33,073 bases of DNA. Source: an archaeon GW2011_AR19 (GTDB lineage Archaea; Nanobdellota; Nanobdellia; Pacearchaeales; GW2011-AR1). The notes under the pieces were generated by a model. It saw only the letters and a program-made list of their open reading frames with translations. It searched no databases and was not told the DNA's origin. Within the stretch, counting starts at the first letter, position 1. Each line of letters opens with the position of its first letter. The position numbers and the translations under genes are program-made. Below are positions 18,110 through 26,448 of the stretch, piece by piece. Where the stretch lies: the NCBI GenBank assembly GCA_000806015.1, contig JWKY01000006.1, positions 1-33,073 of the forward strand, given 5' to 3'.

Positions 18110-18224
18110 TTTTTATTGTTTAATTTCTTTAATTGAAATTTGTTTTATTAATTTAATTGTGTTTTTTAATGTTTTCATCTTGTTTTGTGGTCTCTCGTTT
18201 ATAACTTTTAAATTATTAGGGTAT

Positions 18225-18443
18225 TTAGTTCTCTAAATAAAATGCTCCGGACGCAAATTTTTTCTTGCATTTAGGACAATTCCAAATTCCTTTAGAGGAT
18301 CTTTTTGCGCCTAATCTTTTACAAAAAGGGCATTTTTGTTTTTTTCTTTGTTTTTCTTCAACTTTAACAAGTCTTGCTTTCGGAGTCTTTCCGTATCTTG
18401 CCCCAAACCTTCCCGCTGATTTTATTTTTTTTGTTTTTACCAT
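18225..18443 (-). CDS. rpl37ae: 50S ribosomal protein L37Ae
   Basis: GRFGARYGKTPKARLVKVEEKQRKKQKCPFCKRLGAKRSSKGIWNCPKCKKKFASGAF. Confidence 0.95.
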   Translation of the reverse strand: MVKTKKIKSAGRFGARYGKTPKARLVKVEEKQRKKQKCPFCKRLGAKRSSKGIWNCPKCKKKFASGAFYLEN

Positions 18444-18493
18444 GTGAGATATTATTAGATTAGAAATCTTGTTTTTAAAATGTTTGGATTATT

Positions 18494-18635
18494 GGCTCTG
18501 TCCGGAATTGTTTTCAAATTGGAGTTTTTGATTTTTCAAATTCCCACTCTACCTCGTCTTTCAGACGAGACCCGCCCTTAATTTTTATTTGAATTTCCAA
18601 AATTTAGTGAAAAATCTAAAACTCCGGACAGAGCC
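18494..18635 (+). mobile_element. MITE-like element M1 (142 bp), 13-bp perfect TIRs and 8-bp TSD
   Basis: GGCTCTGTCCGGA...TCCGGACAGAGCC flanked by GGATTATT at 18486-18493 and 18636-18643. Confidence 0.93.
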
Positions 18636-18710
18636 GGATTATTGGTTTTTTGAATTTAATAAATTTTCATCGCAAACTTTATTAATCTTTTAAAATTCAT
18701 TAAATATCAT

Positions 18711-18783
18711 GGGGCTGTAGTATAGCCTGGTAGTATTCCAGGTTTGGGACCTGGCGACCGCGGTTCAAATCCGCGCAGCCCCA
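18711..18783 (+). tRNA. tRNA-Pro (anticodon TGG)
   Basis: GGGGCTG...CAGCCCC acceptor stem; CCAGG-TTTGGGA-CCTGG anticodon arm; GCGGTTCAAATCCGC T arm; no CCA encoded. Confidence 0.95.
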
Positions 18784-18823
18784 TTGAAAATTTTTTTTAG
18801 ATTATTAAAGTTTAGGTTATCAA

Positions 18824-18971
18824 GGCTTTATCCGGAATTGTTTTGAAATTGATGTTTTGATTTTTTTCTAATTCCCACTCCAAGTTCGAGCTAAAGCTCG
18901 AAAACCCACCCCTAATTTTTATTTGAATTTCCCAAGAACATTACTAAAAAAATCAAACTCCAGACAAAGCC
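18824..18971 (+). mobile_element. MITE-like element M2 (148 bp) with 8-bp TSD
   Basis: GGCTTTATCCGGA...TCCAGACAAAGCC flanked by GTTATCAA at 18816-18823 and 18972-18979. Confidence 0.92.
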
Positions 18972-19076
18972 GTTATCAAAAGATTGTATTTTAATATTTT
19001 TAATTTAAATTCTGCCTTCAAGAAATTTTTCATCAAATATTTTCACAAATCAAAAAAGCCCGATGGCTTAATAAAA

Positions 19077-19715
19077 TTAATCTTTCCAGGAGCCATTTAG
19101 TTTTTTATATTCTTTTATTTTATTTAAGTATTCATTAACTTCTGGCTTTAAATTATTCAATAAAATTTTTCCTTCTTTTGTATCTCGTGTATAAATTGTT
19201 TTGTAATTCTTGTTTTGTGAATTGGATGCAGGCAAATTTAATATGCTGTCTTCCTGTCCGAAAGCAGATTTAAACCCATTAACTCGTAATTCAAGCCCGT
19301 CTAATTTAAATCCTTTGCCAATAAAATCTCCATTTAGATGATAAGTTTTGGTTTCATTGTTTTGCCAGAAAACTTCTTCCGAAGCAAGACCATTTTTTAA
19401 TAATTTATATCTGGATATTTCTTTATTTTTAACAAATAGAGAACCTTTTGAACAAAATCCGTCGCGAGATGATTTAAAATAAATTTCTTTTTTTAAGATC
19501 ATGGAATAATTCACTAAAGTATCTGTGTAAATTTCTCCTCTTTTCGCAAAGGTTGTATCTATTTTTAGAGTATCTGTTTTTGAAAAACTATCCACATTAT
19601 ATTTTTCAAGTTCTCTTTCTATTGAACCAAGTCCCATTCTCAGAGCCATTCCAAAACAAAAACCTATCGGTCCTGCTAACAGAACAGAAAGTATTTGCTT
19701 TTTAGTTAAGTTCAT
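19077..19715 (-). CDS. Hypothetical protein with N-terminal signal/anchor
   Basis: Complete 212-aa ORF; N-terminal hydrophobic ILSVLLAGPIGFCFGMALRMGLG. Confidence 0.55.
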   Translation of the reverse strand: MNLTKKQILSVLLAGPIGFCFGMALRMGLGSIERELEKYNVDSFSKTDTLKIDTTFAKRGEIYTDTLVNYSMILKKEIYFKSSRDGFCSKGSLFVKNKEISRYKLLKNGLASEEVFWQNNETKTYHLNGDFIGKGFKLDGLELRVNGFKSAFGQEDSILNLPASNSQNKNYKTIYTRDTKEGKILLNNLKPEVNEYLNKIKEYKKLNGSWKD

Positions 19716-19810
19716 GATAAAATTATTCCCAAATTTTTAAGGATTTTTTTAATTGCCATTTTCGTAATCACTTTAAAATGAAAGAACTATATAAAAGTTT
19801 CTGTATTCTT

Positions 19811-20103
19811 GGCTCTGTTGAAAATCTCTTTTTTACATTTCGTTTTGAATTCTAATCTACTCCCGACCTCGCTCGCGATTAATAAAAATAAAATAAGTTT
19901 GTCTTGCGAAGTCATTTGCCCCACCCACCAGCGCTTTACTCCCAATCACGAAAGCTGTTATTAATAAATTATTTTTAAATCAAAATTTGTCACTTTCGTA
20001 ATTGCTCGGCTCCCCCTTCCTCCACCCAGAATTACTCTCGTCATTCACTTTTATAATTAATTGCCAAAGAAAGTTACGAACTCAAAACTTTTTCAACAGA
20101 GTC
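19811..20103 (+). mobile_element. Larger TIR element of a related family (about 293 bp) containing an R2 insertion
   Basis: Left GGCTCTGTTGAAAA; right TTTTTCAACAGAGTC (near-perfect inverted repeat); no clean TSD. Confidence 0.65.
19937..20008 (-). repeat. Short repeat R2 copy B (72 bp, inverted relative to copy A)
   Basis: Reverse complement matches 17140-17211 at 69/72; interrupts a ccagcgctt|ctcggctccccc module. Confidence 0.85.
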
Positions 20104-20119
20104 AGATTTTTCCAGGAAT

Positions 20120-20506
20120 TTAAAATCTTCCCGCATCTGCCTTTTTTTCCAAAACTTCAACTCTCTGCTGCAGTCTATAAATCTGATTTGAAAGATTTTC
20201 AATTTGATCCGTCATGTAAGTTAATCTTTTTACAAGTTTTTGCCGTCTATCTTCTAAATCAGAAGATGGGGGTTCCGAGGCTGTTTGAGGCATGTTTTCT
20301 GCAGAACTGCTTGAACCTCCAAAGCCAAAGAAGTTTCCAAGAAATCCTCCCGAACTTCCACTGCTTGCAGGATTTTCCGACGCAGCTTGTGAATTAGAAT
20401 TTGGAGTTAAATTTTTTACCTCATTTTCTTGTGATTCTTCTTCAGGAAATTTTTCTTTATATCTTGTTAAATCTAAAACTTTATTCTTTTTTTTAAACCA
20501 GCCCAT
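20120..20506 (-). CDS. Coiled-coil hypothetical protein
   Basis: N-terminal VLDLTRYKEKFPEEE, Ser/Gly-rich linker, C-terminal coiled coil RLTYMTDQIENLSNQIYRLQQRVEVLEKK. Confidence 0.6.
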   Translation of the reverse strand: MGWFKKKNKVLDLTRYKEKFPEEESQENEVKNLTPNSNSQAASENPASSGSSGGFLGNFFGFGGSSSSAENMPQTASEPPSSDLEDRRQKLVKRLTYMTDQIENLSNQIYRLQQRVEVLEKKADAGRF

Positions 20507-20789
20507 GAATAATTAACAAATGAATTATTTATAAATTTAGTTATTTTGTTGATTTGTTAAGAATTTTTTCTTGTTGAGTTGTTTGCCCCACCCAACTCCC
20601 GACCAAGTTTTTGGATTTGATTAGGAAGCCCCACCAACCAGCGCTTCGCTCCCCCTTCCACCACCCAAGATAGTTTTTCTAATTATTAATTTTTTTAATT
20701 TATTTCTCTCACAAAAATTGAGTGCATTAAATTTTTTTAACAAAACCAAATTAGAAACCTTTTTTAAATACTAAAATATATTAATATTC

Positions 20790-22208
20790 ATGGTAGAATC
20801 AATTCACGAGATTATTCAGAGAATCAGCGAGCATTATAAAAAAAAGGGAAAGCCCGAGGCAGAACATGTAATTGGATACGATTCATCTTCAGAGGGATTA
20901 GAGCCGATTTATTTTTTTATTACAGATTTAATGAATGATTTTGGATTAAAAACAGAAAAATTAATTGACAACTTTACTTCCTCTCCGGGTTCCGGCCATT
21001 TTGGCGAGCTTGGCCAGAGAGCAACAATTATGCAGCAGCAAGGAACAAAAATTTTAGCAGATATTAACGTTGTTTTAAGAAGTGTTTTAAATTTAATTTA
21101 TGACTTAAAAGATTTTAAAACAAGATTACAGCAATACGGCGGACTTAAATCAAAAGACAGGCTAATCCACGAAGCTGCTGTGCTTTCTCTGAAACAAATT
21201 TGGATGGATAAAGTTGATATGCAAAAAGGAAATTCTTCTATAAAATCAATGGCATTAGGTCAGGCGGGATTTGTAACTTTAATTGATGCTTTTTTGTCTA
21301 TATCAAATGAAAAAGAGGCTGACAAACTTGATTTAAATGAACGTGTTAAAAGAATTTTGAAACCCAGAATACAGGAATTTAATATTTGGCTGGCTCAATC
21401 TGAAAATGAATTAAAAAAAAGATATGAATTAGAAAAAAATTATTTAAGAAGTCAGGTAAACAGTTTAAAGCTTTATTCCCGCTGGGCAAAACCATATTTA
21501 AAATCTGCGCAGCAGCTTGAACAAAAAGAAGCCGGCAGAAGCGTTGATTTAGTCAAAACTTTTAATACAATTCTTCTTGAGCTGACTTTATTTGGAAAAT
21601 CAAAACTTGACATTAAATCTTCAGCATTTGCAGGAGACCTTCCCCAGGAATTTGCAAAAGACAATTTTTTAAAAAAACAAAAGAGAAATTATAATATCTG
21701 CATTTTAGTTGATTTTTATTTCAGGGGAATTCCACAGAGAGTAAGCCAACAGCAGGCGCACTATTCTTTTGGAGGAAAAACAACAGTAACATTCAGAGCA
21801 TATGTTTTAAATGACGACGAGATAGAAAAATTAAATCTGGAGATTTCAAAATCTGATTTAGAAGATGTTTTTGGATTGATTGAAGGCGCAACAACAGACA
21901 GCTTGGGAAGATTGCAGGAAGAAATAGATTCTTTTTTAAATGAAAAAGATGAAGAGGCTGAAAAAGAAAAGAAAAGTTCAGAAGTGAATCCATTTTTAGC
22001 ATTAATCGGAGTTTATGAAAAGAAACCGAAAAAATCAGACGAAAAAAAGGAAGATACAGAAATTAAAATTAAAGAAAAACCAATTAAAAAAGAGAGCTGG
22101 ATAGAGGCTGAATTAATAAGACCCTTGGCTGTAAAAAAGGCAGATGAAAAAGTATTTAATTTATTTAACACTTACAAAAAAGCACACGGAATGGTTAGTT
22201 ATATTTAG
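20790..22208 (+). CDS. Large conserved-looking cytoplasmic protein of unknown function
   Basis: 472-aa ORF with helical body and Lys/Glu-rich linker; no motif recognised. Confidence 0.65.
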   Translation: MVESIHEIIQRISEHYKKKGKPEAEHVIGYDSSSEGLEPIYFFITDLMNDFGLKTEKLIDNFTSSPGSGHFGELGQRATIMQQQGTKILADINVVLRSVLNLIYDLKDFKTRLQQYGGLKSKDRLIHEAAVLSLKQIWMDKVDMQKGNSSIKSMALGQAGFVTLIDAFLSISNEKEADKLDLNERVKRILKPRIQEFNIWLAQSENELKKRYELEKNYLRSQVNSLKLYSRWAKPYLKSAQQLEQKEAGRSVDLVKTFNTILLELTLFGKSKLDIKSSAFAGDLPQEFAKDNFLKKQKRNYNICILVDFYFRGIPQRVSQQQAHYSFGGKTTVTFRAYVLNDDEIEKLNLEISKSDLEDVFGLIEGATTDSLGRLQEEIDSFLNEKDEEAEKEKKSSEVNPFLALIGVYEKKPKKSDEKKEDTEIKIKEKPIKKESWIEAELIRPLAVKKADEKVFNLFNTYKKAHGMVSYI

Positions 22209-22255
22209 AAAAATAAAAAATCGAATTAGCGAGCAGAGTTATCTTTGAAAAAGTT

Positions 22256-22642
22256 TTATTTTGAATTATATTTGATAACTTCGTTTTCCCCTTTTTTATC
22301 AATTCTTATTTCCATATTTACATTGCCATTTGAATTATAGAAATATAAACTGGTTATTTCTTTTTCTGACTTTTCATTTTTATAAGTTATAAACCATTCG
22401 TCTTTAATTCTTTGTCCTTTATCGTCATATTCATAAAAATGAGTATGTTTGAAATCTCCATTTTTTAAAAATTTCTTCATTAATTGATTTTTTTTATTAT
22501 ATGTTAAAGTTTGCCAATTTCCAAAAGATATTTCATATCCCTCTTTCGTCTTTAGGGTATCCTGTCCGTAACTTTTAAAATTACTAGCGCTTAATACTAA
22601 AACGGGGACTGCAATTTTAATTAAATTTTTCAGAGTTTTCAT
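22256..22642 (-). CDS. Secreted protein with YEYDDKGQ/FYNSNGN-type repeats
   Basis: Signal peptide MKTLKNLIKIAVPVLVLSASNFKSYGQ; repeats resemble the 24124-24447 product. Confidence 0.65.
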   Translation of the reverse strand: MKTLKNLIKIAVPVLVLSASNFKSYGQDTLKTKEGYEISFGNWQTLTYNKKNQLMKKFLKNGDFKHTHFYEYDDKGQRIKDEWFITYKNEKSEKEITSLYFYNSNGNVNMEIRIDKKGENEVIKYNSK

Positions 22643-23637
22643 TTTCCTGATTTATCTTTTGGTTTTTCTAAATCTTTTTCTCTTAAATAATACAAGCTTC
22701 CAAGTTTTTCACTTAAAGTGTCATGCTCGGCTTTGGTTAAAAAATTATATTCTTCAAGCAAATCAAGTTTTTGCTGATATCTTGAATCAGTTGTGTCTGC
22801 GAAATAAAGGGGATAAAGTCTTGAATAATTTTCTAAAGATGAAGCATTACGTGAAGATTTTGATTCTAATATGAATGAAGATAGCTCAATAATCGAAGAA
22901 CAAAGAGTTAGTTGTGAAGAATATAATTTCAGCTGCAAAGAATCCCTTGCTGACAAAAAAGGTTTTGATAATAGGGAATTTTTTAGGAATGAATAAGAGT
23001 CCATTTCAGATTTGTATTCTGAAACTTCTTTTGTAAGCGCAAGACTATCAGTTGTATAATTTTTATCTAATTCTTCTATATCTTCGGGATTTTTATCATA
23101 ACTTAAACATCCGACAAACTCCGCTGCGTCTTCATTTTTTGATGTTGAAGAATAAGGATTTAATAAACCATTTTTTGGATTATCTGTTCCATCTTTCCAG
23201 GTAATATCCTTTAAGATAAATGGCCAAGAATACCAAACATTTTTTATATTTTTTTTTCCATATTTAAAATCTGCAATTTTTTTCCATCTTTTTGAAAAAT
23301 CTGATTTATGTTTATCTAAAGCATAGTTCCTTACATGAGCAGCTTCGTGAAAATGACTTCCAGATTTATTTTTGAACTCTTCTGAAAAACATATTGTTGT
23401 TTTTTTATTATAGTGTGTATGAGCATATGAATTTTTTCCTAAATCTTTTTCATCAATTACATATACATCTTTCAAATATTCTTTCAATCCCGGATTAAGT
23501 TTGTTAAGCAAACTGTCTTTTTGTTCTTTTGACAATGGCTCATATTTTTTTAGTTTAATTGCATGCTGCAACGGATAACATCCGTTTAACCCCGTTATTA
23601 GAGCCGTTCCGACCAAAATTCTTGAAAGGGTTTTCAT
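22639..23637 (-). CDS. Putative lipoprotein zinc metallopeptidase; ORF track extends to 23706, likely start MKTLSRIL at 23637
   Basis: Lipobox ALITGLNGC; HFHEAAHVRNY (HExxH); downstream NEDAAEFVG. Confidence 0.65.
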   Translation of the reverse strand: MKTLSRILVGTALITGLNGCYPLQHAIKLKKYEPLSKEQKDSLLNKLNPGLKEYLKDVYVIDEKDLGKNSYAHTHYNKKTTICFSEEFKNKSGSHFHEAAHVRNYALDKHKSDFSKRWKKIADFKYGKKNIKNVWYSWPFILKDITWKDGTDNPKNGLLNPYSSTSKNEDAAEFVGCLSYDKNPEDIEELDKNYTTDSLALTKEVSEYKSEMDSYSFLKNSLLSKPFLSARDSLQLKLYSSQLTLCSSIIELSSFILESKSSRNASSLENYSRLYPLYFADTTDSRYQQKLDLLEEYNFLTKAEHDTLSEKLGSLYYLREKDLEKPKDKSGK

Positions 23638-23650
23638 TTTTCTTTTCCTT

Positions 23651-24127
23651 TCATTTTCTTTTTGTTTCAAGTATCTCACCAAGCATTTCTTCTGATCCAT
23701 AATCAACGGGAGCTGTTAATTTAAATGACTCTTTTACATATTTCTTTAATTCTTTTCTCATTGCAGCTTCTGAATCTTTATGGACGTATGCCCCCTCAAA
23801 ATTAAAATTAACCGGAATTACAACTGCTTCTTTATTTTTGTTGTAGGTTAAAAAGAAAGTTTTTGCCGGCGGTAAAAGAAAATCTTCTCCCTTTAGTAAA
23901 GTTGTGTAAGGCACTTTTGCTTTAAAATTTGTTTTTATAGAATCAATGCAAAGATCATATGTTGAAATAGAATCAATTTCTAAAGAAACTTTTCTTAAAT
24001 TAAGGCGAGAACTTAAATATGCAATTGCAACTCCTGCAGGTTTTTGCGCTTTAACCTCGTTAGGCAAAGCTAATCCTAATGTTGTTACCAAAAATGTTCC
24101 AGTTAAAAGTTTTGAGAGAGTTTTCAT
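23651..24127 (-). CDS. Secreted protein of unknown function
   Basis: Signal peptide MKTLSKLLTGTFLVTTLGLALPNEVKAQ. Confidence 0.6.
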   Translation of the reverse strand: MKTLSKLLTGTFLVTTLGLALPNEVKAQKPAGVAIAYLSSRLNLRKVSLEIDSISTYDLCIDSIKTNFKAKVPYTTLLKGEDFLLPPAKTFFLTYNKNKEAVVIPVNFNFEGAYVHKDSEAAMRKELKKYVKESFKLTAPVDYGSEEMLGEILETKRK

Positions 24128-24447
24128 TTTAATAATTCCCTATTTATAACTTCCTTTATTTTTCCTTCTTTATTATAAATTGTCTCGGTCATTAACTGCC
24201 CTTTTTCATTGTAATTATATAATCGGGTTTTCATGCCTTCACTAAATATTGTTAATTTTGTTAATTTTCCAGCGTCATATTCATAAACCCCTTCCCCTTT
24301 TCCTTTTTTCACAACATCCTGAATAATATGTCCTTCTTTATTTTTTACCGTATATCCGTCTGCAGTTTTGATTGTATCCTGAGAATAAGAATTATAGCTT
24401 AAACCTGCTAAAGCCATCGTTAGTAAAAGTTTATTTAGGGTTTTCAT
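24124..24447 (-). CDS. Secreted protein with YEYDAGK/YNYNEKGQ repeats
   Basis: Signal peptide MKTLNKLLLTMALAGLSYNSYSQ; TxYNKEGKIKE repeats. Confidence 0.6.
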   Translation of the reverse strand: MKTLNKLLLTMALAGLSYNSYSQDTIKTADGYTVKNKEGHIIQDVVKKGKGEGVYEYDAGKLTKLTIFSEGMKTRLYNYNEKGQLMTETIYNKEGKIKEVINRELLK

Positions 24448-24464
24448 ACTCTAATAATCTATTT

Positions 24465-24480
24465 AGATATTTAAATATCT
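24465..24480. promoter_or_regulatory. 16-bp perfect palindrome AGATATTTAAATATCT over the probable TATA box of the minus-strand operon
   Basis: Centre about 25 nt upstream of ATG 24447 in the divergent intergenic region. Confidence 0.5.
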
Positions 24481-24551
24481 TTCTGTAGTGTAGTAACTTT
24501 AAAATTAATACTTTACGAAAGATTTATAATATTCATATCCTTCAGCTAAGA

Positions 24552-25601
24552 ATGGTACAAAGTAGTTCTAAACTGCAATATTTAAAGAGATTTTTTGCTG
24601 CGGGAAGTTTGATAGTTTCTTTAAATGGCTTAAACAGTTTTACAAATTTAGCAAATGCGCAAGTTAATGAAATGGAATCAGATAGTGCAAACACTCCTAA
24701 AAGGGAGATATTTCATTATGCAAGAAAAATTCTTGATTTAGAAAAAGAAGCGGGGTTTAAGGTACTGCCTTTTCATTATAAGAATTTAGATTCAATAATT
24801 AATAATGCAAAAAAAGAGGTTAACATTGAAGGTGTGGCAGAAGAATTAAAAAAAGAACAGGCGCTCAATAACCTAAAAAATATTTCGGAAATTTTCAGAG
24901 CGCATAATTTTATTTATTTCAGCGATCCGGATGTCTTGCTTCATAAAGCTCTTGAAACAAAAAAAATGAATTCTTACAATTTTCTTGTTTTATATTTTGA
25001 AATCGCTGAAAAAGCAGGGCTTCCAATAACTGCAAAAAAGGCCGACGATCATTATTTTATAGAATATGATTTGGATTCTGAAACCTTTGGCTGGGAATTA
25101 TTTTTAGGAATAGAACAAGATAAAAAATTATACCCAACCCTTGAAAAAAATAAAAACGTAACTCCTCTGGATAAAGAAAAATTTTTAGGAATAGCAGATA
25201 GGACAATTGGAATTCATTTATATAAACAGGAAAAATGCGAGGAAGCAATGAAATACATCACTAAAGCTATGAACGCGGATATTACAGACCCACGAACTAA
25301 TAAATATGAAGGAGATGTTTACAAATGCCTTGGCAAAGACGAAAGAGCGCTTGACAGTTACAATTATGCAATAGAATTTGAAGAAAACTTTTTTGAAGCG
25401 CGCGCTACGCTGGGAGAAATGCTCTATAAAAGAGGAGAGCTGTCAAAAGCGCTGGAGGATTATAATAAATCCATAGAATTGTCTCCCAGCAATCCCGAGC
25501 TGTACAAAACAAAAGGGGACATTTTAATAAAACTTTTGGACAAAAAGAAAGAAGCGCAAAAAGATTATGAAAAAGCTCTGGAGTTGATATTAAAAAAATG
25601 A
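24552..25601 (+). CDS. Secreted TPR protein
   Basis: Signal peptide; repeats GDVYKCLGKDERALDSYNYAIEFEENFFEARATLGEMLYKRGELSKALEDYNKSIELSPSNPELYKTKGDIL. Confidence 0.8.
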   Translation: MVQSSSKLQYLKRFFAAGSLIVSLNGLNSFTNLANAQVNEMESDSANTPKREIFHYARKILDLEKEAGFKVLPFHYKNLDSIINNAKKEVNIEGVAEELKKEQALNNLKNISEIFRAHNFIYFSDPDVLLHKALETKKMNSYNFLVLYFEIAEKAGLPITAKKADDHYFIEYDLDSETFGWELFLGIEQDKKLYPTLEKNKNVTPLDKEKFLGIADRTIGIHLYKQEKCEEAMKYITKAMNADITDPRTNKYEGDVYKCLGKDERALDSYNYAIEFEENFFEARATLGEMLYKRGELSKALEDYNKSIELSPSNPELYKTKGDILIKLLDKKKEAQKDYEKALELILKK

Positions 25602-26023
25602 AATCCAAACAAATGAGCAAAAATGAATTTTATCTCTCAAAACTTTATAAAAAAAGCAAATTTTGCAAATGTAAAAATTTAGTAAGACTGCATTCTTTAG
25701 CAGAAGAAAGAAAAGAACTTGAGACTCTCTGCAATGATTTATTTGATTCTTTATCCGGAATTCATAAAGGAGATGACGAAGTAAGAGACATTTATGAACA
25801 AAAAATATATGAGCGTATAAGTTTTTTTAATGAACATAATTTGGAGTTAAATTTATTAATTAAGAACAAGAAACTAAAATTATATTATCACAATGAAAAA
25901 AATAATTATAATAAACAACCAACAACCTATAAAAGAGTTGAAAAATTATTAAATAAAAAGAAAATTGTCTGCGTGCATTGCTCTAATTGCAATCAATTAA
26001 TTGCGCCAATCTTCAAAAAATAA
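25598..26023 (+). CDS. Putative Zn-binding small protein, paralog 1
   Basis: N-terminal CKCKNLVRL, central YYHNEKNNY, C-terminal VHCSNCNQ. Confidence 0.6.
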   Translation: MKSKQMSKNEFYLSKLYKKSKFCKCKNLVRLHSLAEERKELETLCNDLFDSLSGIHKGDDEVRDIYEQKIYERISFFNEHNLELNLLIKNKKLKLYYHNEKNNYNKQPTTYKRVEKLLNKKKIVCVHCSNCNQLIAPIFKK

Positions 26024-26025
26024 AA

Positions 26026-26078
26026 ATGAAAAATAAATTTTTCATAACAATACAAAACAGGAGGTTTTGCATAATGGA
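26026..26078 (+). repeat. Dispersed leader element R3 copy A
   Basis: ATGAAAAATAAATTTTTCATAACAATACAAAACAGGAGGTTTTGCATAATGG; related to 14573-14620 (-) and 31601-31701. Confidence 0.6.
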
Positions 26079-26448
26079 AATAAAGGAATATATTTACTCT
26101 CTAAAAAAATCAAATGGCAAGTGTGAATGCAGGGATTTGTCAAGATTATTTTTTCTGAACAAAGAAAGAAAAACTCTTAAAAATGAATGCGAATATTTAA
26201 TGGATGAGTTAAACGAAAACCCAAATTATGGAGTAAAGGAAATGTATGATGAAAGAGCAAGTTCTTTTATGGAATACAAGAATTTATATTACGCTGAATT
26301 AGACAAACTTGCCAAAGAAAAAAAATTAAAATTTTGTTATCATAGTGAAAAAGAAAATTATAAAAAATATTTTATAAGCTCTAATGAAGCAAGAGAATTG
26401 CTTGGATATAAAGAGATAATTACCTCTCATTGCTCCAATTGTGAATAG
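26074..26448 (+). CDS. Putative Zn-binding small protein, paralog 2
   Basis: CECRDLSRL, CYHSEKENY, SHCSNCE; start at 26074 with GGAGG upstream (ORF track extends to 25987). Confidence 0.6.
   Translation: MEIKEYIYSLKKSNGKCECRDLSRLFFLNKERKTLKNECEYLMDELNENPNYGVKEMYDERASSFMEYKNLYYAELDKLAKEKKLKFCYHSEKENYKKYFISSNEARELLGYKEIITSHCSNCE

Noticed and set aside
18113-18178. 21-aa minus-strand ORF MKTLKNTIKLIKQISIKEIKQ between L37Ae and Rpo12, considered as a leader peptide or Pcc1 remnant
   Set aside because: Very short and AT-rich; resemblance to the MKTL signal peptides could be chance.
19811-20516. Plus-strand ORFs at 20002-20397 and 20292-20516
   Set aside because: Overlap repeat DNA and the antisense of a coiled-coil CDS; no recognisable protein features.
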